DNA from: DAOTXL01 sp034434895
GTDB taxonomy: Bacteria > Chloroflexota > Anaerolineae > JAAYZQ01
Direction: 5' to 3'
Assembly (NCBI GenBank): GCA_034434895.1
Contig: DAOTYI010000160.1
Coordinates: 1-28,968 of the forward strand
DNA: 28,968 bases
In this document: positions 1 to 7,049 of the stretch, piece after piece
Numbering within the stretch: position 1 is the stretch's first letter
How the letters are laid out: each line of letters begins with the position of its first letter
Translations under genes and position numbers: made by a program
The notes under the pieces: model-generated
What the model saw: only the letters and a program-made list of their open reading frames with translations
What the model was told of the DNA's origin: nothing
Database searches by the model: none

Positions 1-448
1 GGTAGAAGACGTAGGCTTTGGCCAGGTAGGGGGCAAAACCGGCCAGCCGGATCGCCATGAGCGGCAGGCCCGGTAACAGGACGACGAGCAGCACCGGCCA
101 GAGCCTGCGGCGGCCCGTGGTCAACCCGCGGCGGAGGGAGGGCGCGCTGCCGTTCTCGATGTGGTTCGTCTGCGCGGCCAGCGCCCCGCGCCCCAGCGCG
201 TTCAGCAAGGCCAGCCCAAAACTGACCAGGAGGGTGATCAAGACAAGGAGGATGACCCACAGGGCGGTGTAGCGCCCATAGAAGGCCTGGTAGAGCGGCC
301 GGTAGAGCGACGCCGGCAGCCAGTCCAGCGTGCCGCGCCAGTTGACGCGCGTCAGGCCGCTCAGGCTGACCAGCAGGCCGGGCAGCCACAGGGAGGGGTG
401 ACCGATGCCGATCTGCCAGGCGCGCCGGAGGATGTAGCGATAGTCCAT
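1..448 (-). CDS. Membrane protein, C-terminus cut off by the window edge
   Basis: The reading frame starts at an ATG at 448, four bases after the guaA stop, and stays open to the window edge, giving about 149 residues of the N-terminal part. A Shine-Dalgarno-like GAGTGAGGG overlaps the end of guaA. The visible protein has a short amphipathic start, a strongly hydrophobic stretch at about residues 62-88 and a second at about 117-140, so it is probably a multi-pass inner-membrane protein. No catalytic motif is visible and I do not recognise the family. It is probably cotranscribed with xpt and guaA, but nothing in the sequence links it to purine metabolism. Complementary-strand frames here are shadows. 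Confidence 0.6.
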   Translation of the reverse strand, partial: MDYRYILRRAWQIGIGHPSLWLPGLLVSLSGLTRVNWRGTLDWLPASLYRPLYQAFYGRYTALWVILLVLITLLVSFGLALLNALGRGALAAQTNHIENGSAPSLRRGLTTGRRRLWPVLLVVLLPGLPLMAIRLAGFAPYLAKAYVFY

Positions 449-452
449 GCCC

Positions 453-1994
453 TCACTCCCACTCGATCGTCGCCGGGGGCTTGGAGGTGATGTCATAGAC
501 GACGCGGTTGATTCCTCTCACCTCGTTGACGATGCGGTTGCTGATGCGCGCCAGCAGCTCGTGGTCGAGGCGCGCCCAGTCGGCGGTCATGAAATCCTGG
601 GTCGTGACCACACGCAGGGCGACGACGTGCTCATAGCTGCGTTCGTCGCCCTTGACGCCGACGCTGCGCACCGGCAGCAGGACGGCGAAAGCCTGCTGGG
701 TGGCCTGCCGCAGCAGGTCCGCCCGGCTGAGTTCCTCCAGCAAAATGGCGTCGGCGGCGCGCAGGGTTTCCAGGCGTTCCCACGTCACCTCGCCCAGGAC
801 GCGCACGGCCAGCCCCGGACCGGGGAAGGGCTGTCGCCAGACGATTTCCTCGGGCAGCCCCAGCTTTGCGCCGACGGTTCGCGCCTCGTCCTTGAAGAGA
901 TAGCGCAACGGCTCGATCAGCGCCAGGCTCATCCGTTCCGGCAGGCCGCCGACGTTGTGGTGGGTCTTGATGCGGCGCGCGCCAGGCCGCTCTGCCGCCG
1001 CCGACTCGATGATGTCCGGATAGAGCGTCCCCTGGGCCAGAAAATCCACCTGTTCCAGCCGTGCGGCCTGCTCCTCAAAGACGCGGATAAAGCGCTCGCC
1101 GATGATCTTGCGCTTTTGTTCGGGGTCGGTGACGCCCTGCAGGGCATCGAGAAAGGTCTCGGTGGCGTCGACCGCCAGCAGCGGCATGCCCAGCTCCTGG
1201 CCAAAGGTGCGCACGACCTGCTCGGGCTCGCCCTGGCGCAGCAGGCCGGTGTTGACAAAGATGCACGTCAGCCGCTCGCCGACGGCGCGGTGGACGAGGA
1301 CGGCGGTGACGGCCGAGTCGACGCCGCCGCTGAGGCCGCAGACCACGCGGCCTGCGCCGACCCGCTGGCGGATCGTTGCCACTGCTTCTTCGATAAACGC
1401 CTCCGCGCTCCAGGTTGGCGCGCAGCCGCAGACCTCGACGGCAAAGCGGCGCAGCAGCGCGGCCCCGGCGGGGGTGTGGACGACCTCGGGGTGGAACTGG
1501 ACGCCGTAGCGATGGCGGCTCAGGTCGCCCATGGCGGCGACGGGCGCGTTGTCGCTGCGGGCCAGCACGGCCCAGCCCTGCGGCGGCCGTTCCACCTGGT
1601 CGCCGTGGCTCATCCAGACCTGGGGCTGCTCCCGCAACGGTTCGAGCAGGGGGGCAGAGTGCAGCAGTTCGACGCGGGCCGGTCCGTACTCGCGGCGGGC
1701 GGCGGCGCTGACCTCTCCGCCGAGGGCGCGCGCCAACAGTTGCATGCCGTAGCAGATGCCCAGCAGCGGCAGCCCGCTTTCCAGGACATAAGGGGGGAGA
1801 TCGGGCGCGCCCGGCTCGTAGACGCTGGCCGGGCCGCCGGAGAGGACCAGGCCCTTGGGGTTCAGGCGCAGGACATTGTCGGCTGGAGCGTCCCAGGGAA
1901 AAAGCTCACAGTAGACGCCGGCCTGGCGCACCCGCCGCACGATGAGCTGGGTGGTCTGAGAGCCAAAGTCGAGGACAGCGATGGTGTCGTGCAT
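453..1994 (-). CDS. guaA: GMP synthase (glutamine-hydrolysing)
   Basis: Converts XMP to GMP using ATP and ammonia released from glutamine, the last step of guanine nucleotide synthesis in the cytosol. The 513-residue length is normal for the family. The N-terminal class I glutamine amidotransferase domain has the nucleophile Cys81 in GICYGMQ and the catalytic His168-x-Glu170 in FHPE. The ATP-pyrophosphatase domain has the PP-loop SGGVDS at 222-227. The C-terminal dimerisation domain ends in the expected TSKPPATIEWE. The gene begins two bases after the xpt stop and is probably translated from the same mRNA, which pairs salvage of xanthine with its use. It is intact and I am confident in the assignment. 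Confidence 0.98.
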   Translation of the reverse strand: MHDTIAVLDFGSQTTQLIVRRVRQAGVYCELFPWDAPADNVLRLNPKGLVLSGGPASVYEPGAPDLPPYVLESGLPLLGICYGMQLLARALGGEVSAAARREYGPARVELLHSAPLLEPLREQPQVWMSHGDQVERPPQGWAVLARSDNAPVAAMGDLSRHRYGVQFHPEVVHTPAGAALLRRFAVEVCGCAPTWSAEAFIEEAVATIRQRVGAGRVVCGLSGGVDSAVTAVLVHRAVGERLTCIFVNTGLLRQGEPEQVVRTFGQELGMPLLAVDATETFLDALQGVTDPEQKRKIIGERFIRVFEEQAARLEQVDFLAQGTLYPDIIESAAAERPGARRIKTHHNVGGLPERMSLALIEPLRYLFKDEARTVGAKLGLPEEIVWRQPFPGPGLAVRVLGEVTWERLETLRAADAILLEELSRADLLRQATQQAFAVLLPVRSVGVKGDERSYEHVVALRVVTTQDFMTADWARLDHELLARISNRIVNEVRGINRVVYDITSKPPATIEWE

Positions 1995-1996
1995 GG

Positions 1997-2569
1997 TCAG
2001 GCGGCCAGGATGATGTGGCCATCGCGCATGTCGGCGATGACGACGAGGGCTTCGATGGGCACAGAGAGGCCGCTCAGCGCGGCGCGGCCGCTTTCGAACT
2101 GCTTTTCGATCAGGACGCCGATGCCGACCAGCGTGGCGGCGGCTTTTTCCACCAGCCGTACCAGCGCGGCAATCGTCTGGCCGGAGGCAAGAAAGTCGTC
2201 GATCACCAGGACGCGGTCGCCGGGGCGCAGGTACTCCGGCGAGACCATCAGCAGCACTTCCAGCCCTTTGGTGTGGGAGGGGGCGCTTTCGACATAGACT
2301 GGCCCGGTCATGGTGATGGGTTTAGTCTTGCGGGCATAGACGACGGGGATGTCGAGGGCCAGTCCGGCGGCGAGGGCGGGGGCGATGCCGGAGATCTCGG
2401 CGGTGAGGATTTTCGAGGGGTGCGCCGGCGCAAAGCGGCGCGCCAGCTCCGCCCCGGCGCGCTGCATCAGCAATGGGTCGATCTGGTGGTTGATGAAACC
2501 GTCGACTTTGAGGATGCCTCTCCCCAGGTCACGGCCTTCGCTCAACACGCGCTGTGCGAGTTCTTTCAT
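1997..2569 (-). CDS. xpt: Xanthine phosphoribosyltransferase
   Basis: Salvages xanthine by joining it to PRPP to give XMP, the substrate of GuaA encoded next. The 190-residue protein has the type I phosphoribosyltransferase PRPP-binding motif LVIDDFLASGQT at about 121-132 and the Xpt-like start with KVDGFINHQIDP and ILTAEISGIAPA. Length matches Bacillus Xpt (about 194). An AGGAGG Shine-Dalgarno lies about eight bases before the ATG, and a plausible promoter lies at 2599-2626. I looked for a purine riboswitch upstream and did not see its conserved core. Adenine phosphoribosyltransferase is the main alternative, but the xpt-type N-terminus and coupling to guaA favour Xpt. Confidence 0.93.
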   Translation of the reverse strand: MKELAQRVLSEGRDLGRGILKVDGFINHQIDPLLMQRAGAELARRFAPAHPSKILTAEISGIAPALAAGLALDIPVVYARKTKPITMTGPVYVESAPSHTKGLEVLLMVSPEYLRPGDRVLVIDDFLASGQTIAALVRLVEKAAATLVGIGVLIEKQFESGRAALSGLSVPIEALVVIADMRDGHIILAA

Positions 2570-2598
2570 GGCTGCTCCTCCTGCTGGCTACGGCTCCA

Positions 2599-2626
2599 AT
2601 TCTACTCAAGGCGGATGGGAAAGCAA
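2599..2626 (-). promoter_or_regulatory. Putative sigma-70 promoter for xpt-guaA
   Basis: On the minus strand TTGCTT (2626-2621) and TAGAAT (2604-2599) are separated by 16 bases. The start of transcription would fall about 25 bases before the xpt ATG, leaving room for its Shine-Dalgarno. This rests on motif match only. Confidence 0.45.
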
Positions 2627-2644
2627 ACCGGGCAACATTGGGGG

Positions 2645-2780
2645 GTTCGAAGCAAAACGCCGGCGTGGGGCACCCCATTGCTCGGCGGGGGTCTGTGACC
2701 CCCGCCAGTGGGGGGGGCCGCCAGGTCACAGACCGGGCGGGAGCAGGGCAGGTGGGGTGCCCGGTTCTTCTGCTTCGAAC
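2645..2780. repeat. Large nested imperfect palindrome (REP/MITE-like)
   Basis: Nested inverted arms are visible: GTTCGAAGCA (2645-2654) with TGCTTCGAAC (2771-2780); GGCACCCC (2669-2676) with GGGGTGCC (2754-2761); and GGTCTGTGACC (2690-2700) with GGTCACAGACC (2724-2734). The centre is G/C-rich. The 11-mer GGTCTGTGACC recurs on both sides of the insertion sequence at 5548 and 6884, and a relative lies near 27400, so this is one member of a dispersed palindromic repeat family. It fills the gap between the divergent xpt and pfkB-family promoters and contains no gene. Confidence 0.7.
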
Positions 2781-2820
2781 ACCCGCATGGCGTTGGGAAC
2801 ATACGGTTGCTGCTCAAAAG

Positions 2821-2849
2821 TGGAAATTCTGGCCGGGATGTGATAAAAT
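2821..2849 (+). promoter_or_regulatory. Putative extended -10 promoter giving a leaderless mRNA
   Basis: TGATAAAAT at 2841-2849 fits an extended -10 (TGn followed by TAAAAT), with a weak -35 TGGAAA at 2821-2826 and 17 bases between. The -10 ends only six bases before the kinase ATG at 2856, and no Shine-Dalgarno is present, so transcription would begin at or very near the start codon. Confidence 0.4.
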
Positions 2850-2855
2850 AGGTTT

Positions 2856-3884
2856 ATGCCACAGGTGATCGCACTCGGCGATGTGAATATGGACATCATC
2901 GCCCATTTCCCCTGCTACCCGGCCAAAGGGGGGGATGCGCTGGCCCACTCGACCGAAATCCACTGCGGCGGTTCGGCGGCCAACACGGCCATGGTGCTGG
3001 CCCGCCTGGGGTTCAAAGTCAGTCTGATCGCCCGTCTCGGCCCCGACTGGCTGGCCCAGCGTGCCCTTCACAGCCTCAGCAAGGCCGGCGTCCTCTCCAC
3101 CGACCTGCAACGCGATCCGGCGGTCATGACCGGCCTGATGTATGTCATCGTCACCCCCGACGGCGAGCGGACGATCCTGGGCCATCGGGGAGCCAACGCC
3201 CTGACCGACCCGGCCCAGATCCGCCAGGAGAGCTTTCGGACGGCCAGACTGTTCCATCTTTCGGGCTATGCCTTGCTGTCCGACCCACAACGCAGCGCCG
3301 CCCTGCTGGCTCTGGAGATGGCCTGCCGTCACGGCCTGACGGTCACCCTGGATCCAGGCATGAGCGTCCCCCAGGCAGCCCTCGACGAGATGCGCGCCCT
3401 GCTGCCGGCGGTCAACATCCTGCTGCCCAACCTGGCCGAAGCCAGGCAGTTGACCGGCCTGTGGGAACCGGCAGAGTGCGCCCGGGCCCTGCTGGCAGCA
3501 GGGGTGCAAACCGTGGCCCTGAAGTTGGGGCGGGAAGGATCGTTGATCGCCACCGGCGAGCGGCTGTACTGCGTGCCCGGCTTTGCGGTGGAAGTGCGGG
3601 ATAGCACCGGCGCGGGTGACAGTTTCGCCGCCGGCGTGATCGCCGGATTTCTGGGGGGGCTGGAGTGGCCCGGCACCGGCATACTGGCCAACGCCCTGGG
3701 AGCGATGACAGCGGCCCATGTTGGAGCAGGAGCCGCCGCCCTCAAAACCGATGAGGTGCTGGCCCTGCTGGTCAGAGATCGGCACAAACCAGATTATGGC
3801 CCCTATAGGGAGGCCATGCAGCAGGCCATTGACTTTGTGACAACCCTGGCCACCGCGCCAGAAGAGGGAGATAAACCATGGTGA
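2856..3884 (+). CDS. PfkB/ribokinase-family carbohydrate kinase
   Basis: ATP-dependent phosphorylation of a sugar or nucleoside; the substrate cannot be read from the sequence. The 342-residue protein has both family signatures: the N-terminal substrate-side motif CGGSAANTA at about 37-45, and the C-terminal anion-hole signature DSTGAGDSFAAG at 249-260, with Asp255 as the expected catalytic base. Length is slightly above the 300-330 common for the family, with a charged tail. Its last codons overlap the start of the BtpA-family gene by seven bases, so the two are translationally coupled and may act in one pathway. No Shine-Dalgarno precedes the ATG, consistent with the leaderless promoter proposed just upstream. 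Confidence 0.9.
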   Translation: MPQVIALGDVNMDIIAHFPCYPAKGGDALAHSTEIHCGGSAANTAMVLARLGFKVSLIARLGPDWLAQRALHSLSKAGVLSTDLQRDPAVMTGLMYVIVTPDGERTILGHRGANALTDPAQIRQESFRTARLFHLSGYALLSDPQRSAALLALEMACRHGLTVTLDPGMSVPQAALDEMRALLPAVNILLPNLAEARQLTGLWEPAECARALLAAGVQTVALKLGREGSLIATGERLYCVPGFAVEVRDSTGAGDSFAAGVIAGFLGGLEWPGTGILANALGAMTAAHVGAGAAALKTDEVLALLVRDRHKPDYGPYREAMQQAIDFVTTLATAPEEGDKPW

Positions 3885-4744
3885 AAGTAAGCTGGAAAGA
3901 GCGGCTGGACGATATCCGACTGAATTCTCTGGCCGAGATGTTTGGCGTGGAAAAGCCGATCATCGGCATGGTCCATCTCTGGCCACTGCCGGGCGCGCCC
4001 GGCTATACCGGTTATGGCATGGGCACCATCCTCGATCATGCCCGCCGCGACGCCGAGGCGTTGCTGGAAGGGGGCGTGGATGGCCTGATCGTGGAGAATA
4101 TGTGGGACCTGCCCTATTACGTCGGCACCGATGTGCCCCTGGAAGCGGTAACGGCCCAGGCGGTAGCGGCGCGGGCGATCCGGGAGATGACCGACCGGCC
4201 GGTAGGGGTCAATGTCATCCACAACGGCTGGCCGGCTGAACTGGCCATCGCCGTGGCCGCCGAACTGGACTTTATCCGCATCTGCATTCTGACCGGCGCC
4301 CGGCTGTGGGATACCGGCGACCTGGACCGGGGCTGCGCGGCCGACCTGCTGCGCCGCCGTAAGGAACTGGGTGCAGAGCAGATCCGGCTCTTTGCCGATG
4401 TGGATAAAAAGCATTCCCTGCCCTTTCCGGGGCTGGACCTGGAAACGCACATCGAATGGACCGAGTTCTACCGGGCCGATGCCTTCATCGTCTCCGGGCG
4501 GATGACAGGCGACGCCCCGCCGTTGGACAAGGTGCGCCGGGCCAAAGCAGCCGCGACGCGGCCGGTCCTGATGGGCAGCGGCACCACGGCGGAGAACATT
4601 GCTGAATTTTTGCAGTATGCCGATGGGGCGATCGTCGGCAGCAGCCTGAAAGTGGATGGAATCGCCGAAAACCCGGTGGATGTGGAGCGGGTGCGGCGCT
4701 ATATGACAGTTGTGAAGGCGGTACGGATGACAGGGGAGCGATAG
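3878..4744 (+). CDS. BtpA/SgcQ-family TIM-barrel protein
   Basis: A 288-residue protein with the BtpA-family start PIIGMVHLWPLPGAPGY, the central DGLIVENMWDLPY, VGVNVIHNG and the C-terminal phosphate-site-like VLMGSGTTAENIAEFL followed by DGAIVGSSLK. The family takes its name from BtpA, linked to photosystem I assembly in cyanobacteria, and from SgcQ of an enterobacterial sugar cluster; its reaction is not established. Coupling to a PfkB kinase by a seven-base overlap (start inside the last codons, with AGAGGGAGA upstream as Shine-Dalgarno) suggests action on a phosphorylated sugar or nucleoside made by that kinase. That role is inference. Confidence 0.85.
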   Translation: MVKVSWKERLDDIRLNSLAEMFGVEKPIIGMVHLWPLPGAPGYTGYGMGTILDHARRDAEALLEGGVDGLIVENMWDLPYYVGTDVPLEAVTAQAVAARAIREMTDRPVGVNVIHNGWPAELAIAVAAELDFIRICILTGARLWDTGDLDRGCAADLLRRRKELGAEQIRLFADVDKKHSLPFPGLDLETHIEWTEFYRADAFIVSGRMTGDAPPLDKVRRAKAAATRPVLMGSGTTAENIAEFLQYADGAIVGSSLKVDGIAENPVDVERVRRYMTVVKAVRMTGER

Positions 4745-4775
4745 ACCGACATGGTGTAACCGGCGAACCGCTGGC

Positions 4776-5216
4776 TCATACGCCCGTGGGGTCCCCAATG
4801 CCACGAACCCAGTTCACACCCGCCTGCCGCGCGCATTGGACCAGCCGCCGGTCAGCCGTCCACAGTTCGACCTCAAGCTTTTCAGCCAGCGCCAGATAGT
4901 GCGCGTCGTATGTCTTGGACTGTCCCAGCCGCTCTGCCCAGTGCAACGCTTTCGTGTGGAGGGCAATCGTTGGGGGCGAGATATTGATGTTCAAGGCCTC
5001 AAATCCGCGCATTGCTTCTACTGCGGCGTCGGTTGTCATCAAACCAGCCACGACAGCTTTGCGCAGAATCGAAGCGAGCTCATATTCAAGAAGCGAAGGG
5101 GCGTGTAGCTCGATCCCGGCGCGCTTCCAGGCCACCATCTTTTCAGCGACCCACTCGGAATAGGGCAAGGGCAAGGCCAAAGCGGCAACCAGGTTAGCGT
5201 CTACAACAATGTTCAC
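4776..5216 (-). CDS. vapC: PIN-domain toxin, VapC family
   Basis: Probable Mg-dependent endoribonuclease toxin of a type II pair. The 146-residue protein has the PIN-domain acidic residues in order: Asp6 (VVDAN), Glu44 (LLEYEL), Asp104 (TYDAHYLALAE) and Asp122 (TADRRL). The start overlaps the stop of the upstream antitoxin gene by four bases (ATGA), the usual VapBC arrangement. It is transcribed convergently with the pfkB-btpA pair. All active-site acids are present, so the toxin appears intact. The RNA target cannot be deduced. Confidence 0.9.
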   Translation of the reverse strand: MNIVVDANLVAALALPLPYSEWVAEKMVAWKRAGIELHAPSLLEYELASILRKAVVAGLMTTDAAVEAMRGFEALNINISPPTIALHTKALHWAERLGQSKTYDAHYLALAEKLEVELWTADRRLVQCARQAGVNWVRGIGDPTGV

Positions 5217-5512
5217 CCCTCACCTCGCCACACCCGCTCTACGTCTTGTTCCCACTCTGCCCGGGCCTCCGTCAGCAAATTGCCCGGGTAGACACCACAC
5301 CGTTCCCGAATCTGCGTTCGGATGCGGGCCAGATTCTCAAGGGCCTGCAACTCCTGTTTCGTTCGAGCCTCCTTTTCTTGCCCGGCGAGATACTGGCGCA
5401 CGATCTCGCGCATGATCTCGGAGAGGCTTCGGCCATCCTCATGGGCAATTCGCTTTAGCGCATCGTATTGATCCTGTTCCAACAGAATCTGAGATCGGTA
5501 TAGAGTGCTCAT
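5213..5512 (-). CDS. vapB: Ribbon-helix-helix antitoxin, VapB-like
   Basis: Predicted DNA-binding antitoxin for the adjacent PIN toxin. The 99-residue protein begins with a ribbon-helix-helix pattern (YRSQILLEQDQYDALKRIA, then GRSLSEIMREIVRQYL) at about residues 5-43, followed by a charged helical tail that would wrap the toxin. A GGGAGGTAAGG Shine-Dalgarno precedes the ATG at 5512. A candidate -10 TATTAT lies at 5534-5529 on the minus strand. Its -35 region falls in the palindromic repeat at the left edge of the insertion sequence, so the insertion may have altered upstream control of the pair. Confidence 0.82.
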   Translation of the reverse strand: MSTLYRSQILLEQDQYDALKRIAHEDGRSLSEIMREIVRQYLAGQEKEARTKQELQALENLARIRTQIRERCGVYPGNLLTEARAEWEQDVERVWRGEG

Positions 5513-5528
5513 GCCTTACCTCCCTCGT

Positions 5529-5557
5529 ATAATATGTGCTCGCGCGGGGTCTGTGAC
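5529..5557 (-). promoter_or_regulatory. Putative vapBC promoter abutting the insertion sequence
   Basis: On the minus strand TATTAT (5534-5529) lies 17 bases downstream of GTCACA (5557-5552), a weak -35 formed by the palindromic 11-mer repeat that borders the insertion sequence. The vapB Shine-Dalgarno follows. Motif match only. Confidence 0.35.
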
Positions 5558-5558
5558 C

Positions 5559-6883
5559 TGTGTTATCAACATACATATTGATATTCCGCCTTTCACTCAT
5601 GCTCCTTCTATGGTAATATATTCCCAATTTGTTCCCAAGGAGGGTGATATGGCGAAAATGGGTAAGATTCGCCAGGCATTGGGGCGACGGCGAGCGGCCG
5701 ATTTGGAGCAGAAGCAGCAGGCTGAACTGCGCTCGCGTCGGGAGCGGCGTCGCGAGTTGCTTCGCCGCAAGCGGATGGTGGAGGCCTACCGCCAGCGGAA
5801 GACATGGATGAAGGAGAAAGAAGCGGCCGAAGAGGTAGCGAAGCGCTACTCCTGTTCGCACAGTCTGGTGCGCCATTATGACCGCCTGTGGCGCACGCAG
5901 GGGCTGGAAGCGTTGATGCCCCGCTCGCGGGCACCGCAGCATCCCTGCCGGCACTTGACGATGGAGGTTATCGGTTTGATCGTCGCCATTCGCCTGCTGA
6001 CCGGGTGGGGGGCGCAGCGCATTGCCCGCAACCTGGATAAGCAGAGCCAGGGGCAGGTCAAGGTCTCGCATACGACGGTGTGGCGCATCATCCGTCGCCA
6101 TCATCTGCCCCGCCGGGTCAACCATCCGCGGGGCAAGTGTGATGGCATCGCCTACCGACGCTACCAGCGCACGAGCCGCAATAGCTTGTGGCACGTTGAT
6201 TACAAGACCACCACCCTGCTGATCCCAGGCGTCGCAGTGAGCATCCTGCTGGTGGTCGAGGATGCCACGCGCTATGGTCTGGCGGTCCGCGTCCGTCTCG
6301 GACGCCCGGATAGCGAGTGGGTGATCGGGGTTCTGCTGGAGTGCTTCCGGCGCTATGGCCGCCCCAGACAGATCCTGACCGACAACGACACCCTCTTCAT
6401 CGGCCATCGCGACTGGGGGCAACCGCGTTGTGGCCAGCCCCTCAGCCGCTTTGAACAAGCCATCGCTCCCACCCTCCTGCTGACCACCTCCGCCTACTAC
6501 CCCCAGTGCAACGGCAAGGCCGAAGCCTTCATCCGCACCCTGATGGTCGAATGCCTGCTCCTGGAACGAGCCGATCGCGGTCTCGGTGGCTTCACCAGCA
6601 TCGAGGAGATCCAGGCCGTCCTGGATGAATTCATCACCTACTACAACTTCTATCGCGACCATTCGTCCTTGGGTTATCAGCCCCCCGCCAGTCGGTATTT
6701 GGGCAAGAGCTGTGCTGCCTGCGGCTTCGCCGCCGTGCCGCGCTTGAAGCGCCCGCCTATGCCGTTCCCCCGGTCGGTCGAGCCCCCTGGCGACCTATCG
6801 CCCTATGAGATTCAGCGCTGTTTTGCTATTGTGCCCATTGAGTAGGGTAAGGAATGTCTATCAAGATGTTGGTTGATAACACA
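5559..6883 (+). mobile_element. IS481-like insertion sequence, complete, 1325 bp
   Basis: The left end TGTGTTATCAAC (5559-5570) and right end GTTGATAACACA (6872-6883) are perfect 12-bp terminal inverted repeats; similarity continues inward with TTGATA and ATTCC blocks. Both ends are bordered by the same 11-bp direct repeat GGTCTGTGACC (5548-5558 and 6884-6894), read as a target-site duplication. A TGT start, a single DDE transposase gene and a duplication in the 4-15 bp range fit the IS481 family. The duplicated 11-mer is the core of a palindromic repeat found elsewhere in the window, so the element landed inside such a repeat. Confidence 0.88.
5649..6845 (+). CDS. DDE transposase of the IS481-like element
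   Basis: Catalyses cut-and-paste or copy-out transposition of its element. I start it at the ATG at 5649, preceded by a near-ideal AAGGAGGGTGAT Shine-Dalgarno, giving 398 residues; an upstream in-frame start at 5505 would begin outside the insertion sequence. The N-terminus is very basic, a helix-turn-helix lies at about 55-90 (EKEAAEEVAKRYSCSHSLV), and an rve integrase core follows with Asp184 (WHVDYK), Asp245 (LTDND) and Glu292 (YPQCNGKAEAF). No frameshift or stop is seen, so the element may be active. IS481 is the best fit; a neighbouring rve family such as IS3 is less likely because there is only one gene. Confidence 0.93.
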   Translation: MAKMGKIRQALGRRRAADLEQKQQAELRSRRERRRELLRRKRMVEAYRQRKTWMKEKEAAEEVAKRYSCSHSLVRHYDRLWRTQGLEALMPRSRAPQHPCRHLTMEVIGLIVAIRLLTGWGAQRIARNLDKQSQGQVKVSHTTVWRIIRRHHLPRRVNHPRGKCDGIAYRRYQRTSRNSLWHVDYKTTTLLIPGVAVSILLVVEDATRYGLAVRVRLGRPDSEWVIGVLLECFRRYGRPRQILTDNDTLFIGHRDWGQPRCGQPLSRFEQAIAPTLLLTTSAYYPQCNGKAEAFIRTLMVECLLLERADRGLGGFTSIEEIQAVLDEFITYYNFYRDHSSLGYQPPASRYLGKSCAACGFAAVPRLKRPPMPFPRSVEPPGDLSPYEIQRCFAIVPIE

Positions 6884-6903
6884 GGTCTGTGACCCGCGCC
6901 CGG

Positions 6904-6924
6904 CGGCGGGTGTGCCACCCGCCG
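6904..6924. repeat. GC-rich hairpin, part of the palindrome split by the insertion sequence
   Basis: CGGCGGGTG (6904-6912) and CACCCGCCG (6916-6924) form a perfect 9-bp stem with a 3-base loop. Together with GCTCGCG (5539-5545) left of the insertion sequence and CGCGAGC (6923-6929) right of it, the uninterrupted site would have been a nested palindrome of about 55 bp. Confidence 0.55.
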
Positions 6925-7011
6925 CGAGCATGGACATCTCATACCTGGCTGAGTCATTATACACCTATGCATGTGTAACGTCAAACCGGGTATAACAGGC
7001 CAGTACAAAAC

Positions 7012-7042
7012 GCTCCCGCCGGCTGGGGCCGCCGGCGGGAGC
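7012..7042 (-). terminator. Rho-independent terminator after tfrA
   Basis: GCTCCCGCCGGC and GCCGGCGGGAGC form a perfect 12-bp GC-rich stem with a 7-base loop. On the minus strand it begins seven bases after the tfrA-like stop and is followed by GTTTTGT. This closes the long redox operon. Confidence 0.8.
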
Positions 7043-7049
7043 CTGCACC

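Noticed and set aside
447..2698. Long plus-strand frames (for example 447-2297 and 2015-2698) opposite guaA and xpt
   Set aside because: They are antisense shadows of clear guaA and xpt genes in GC-rich DNA, and their translations show no family motifs.
2570..2855. Purine riboswitch upstream of xpt
   Set aside because: The conserved purine aptamer core is not visible; the space is taken by a promoter and a nested palindrome.
5505..5648. In-frame N-terminal extension of the transposase from 5505
   Set aside because: It would start outside the insertion sequence, lacks a Shine-Dalgarno and is not transposase-like; the ATG at 5649 has an excellent one.
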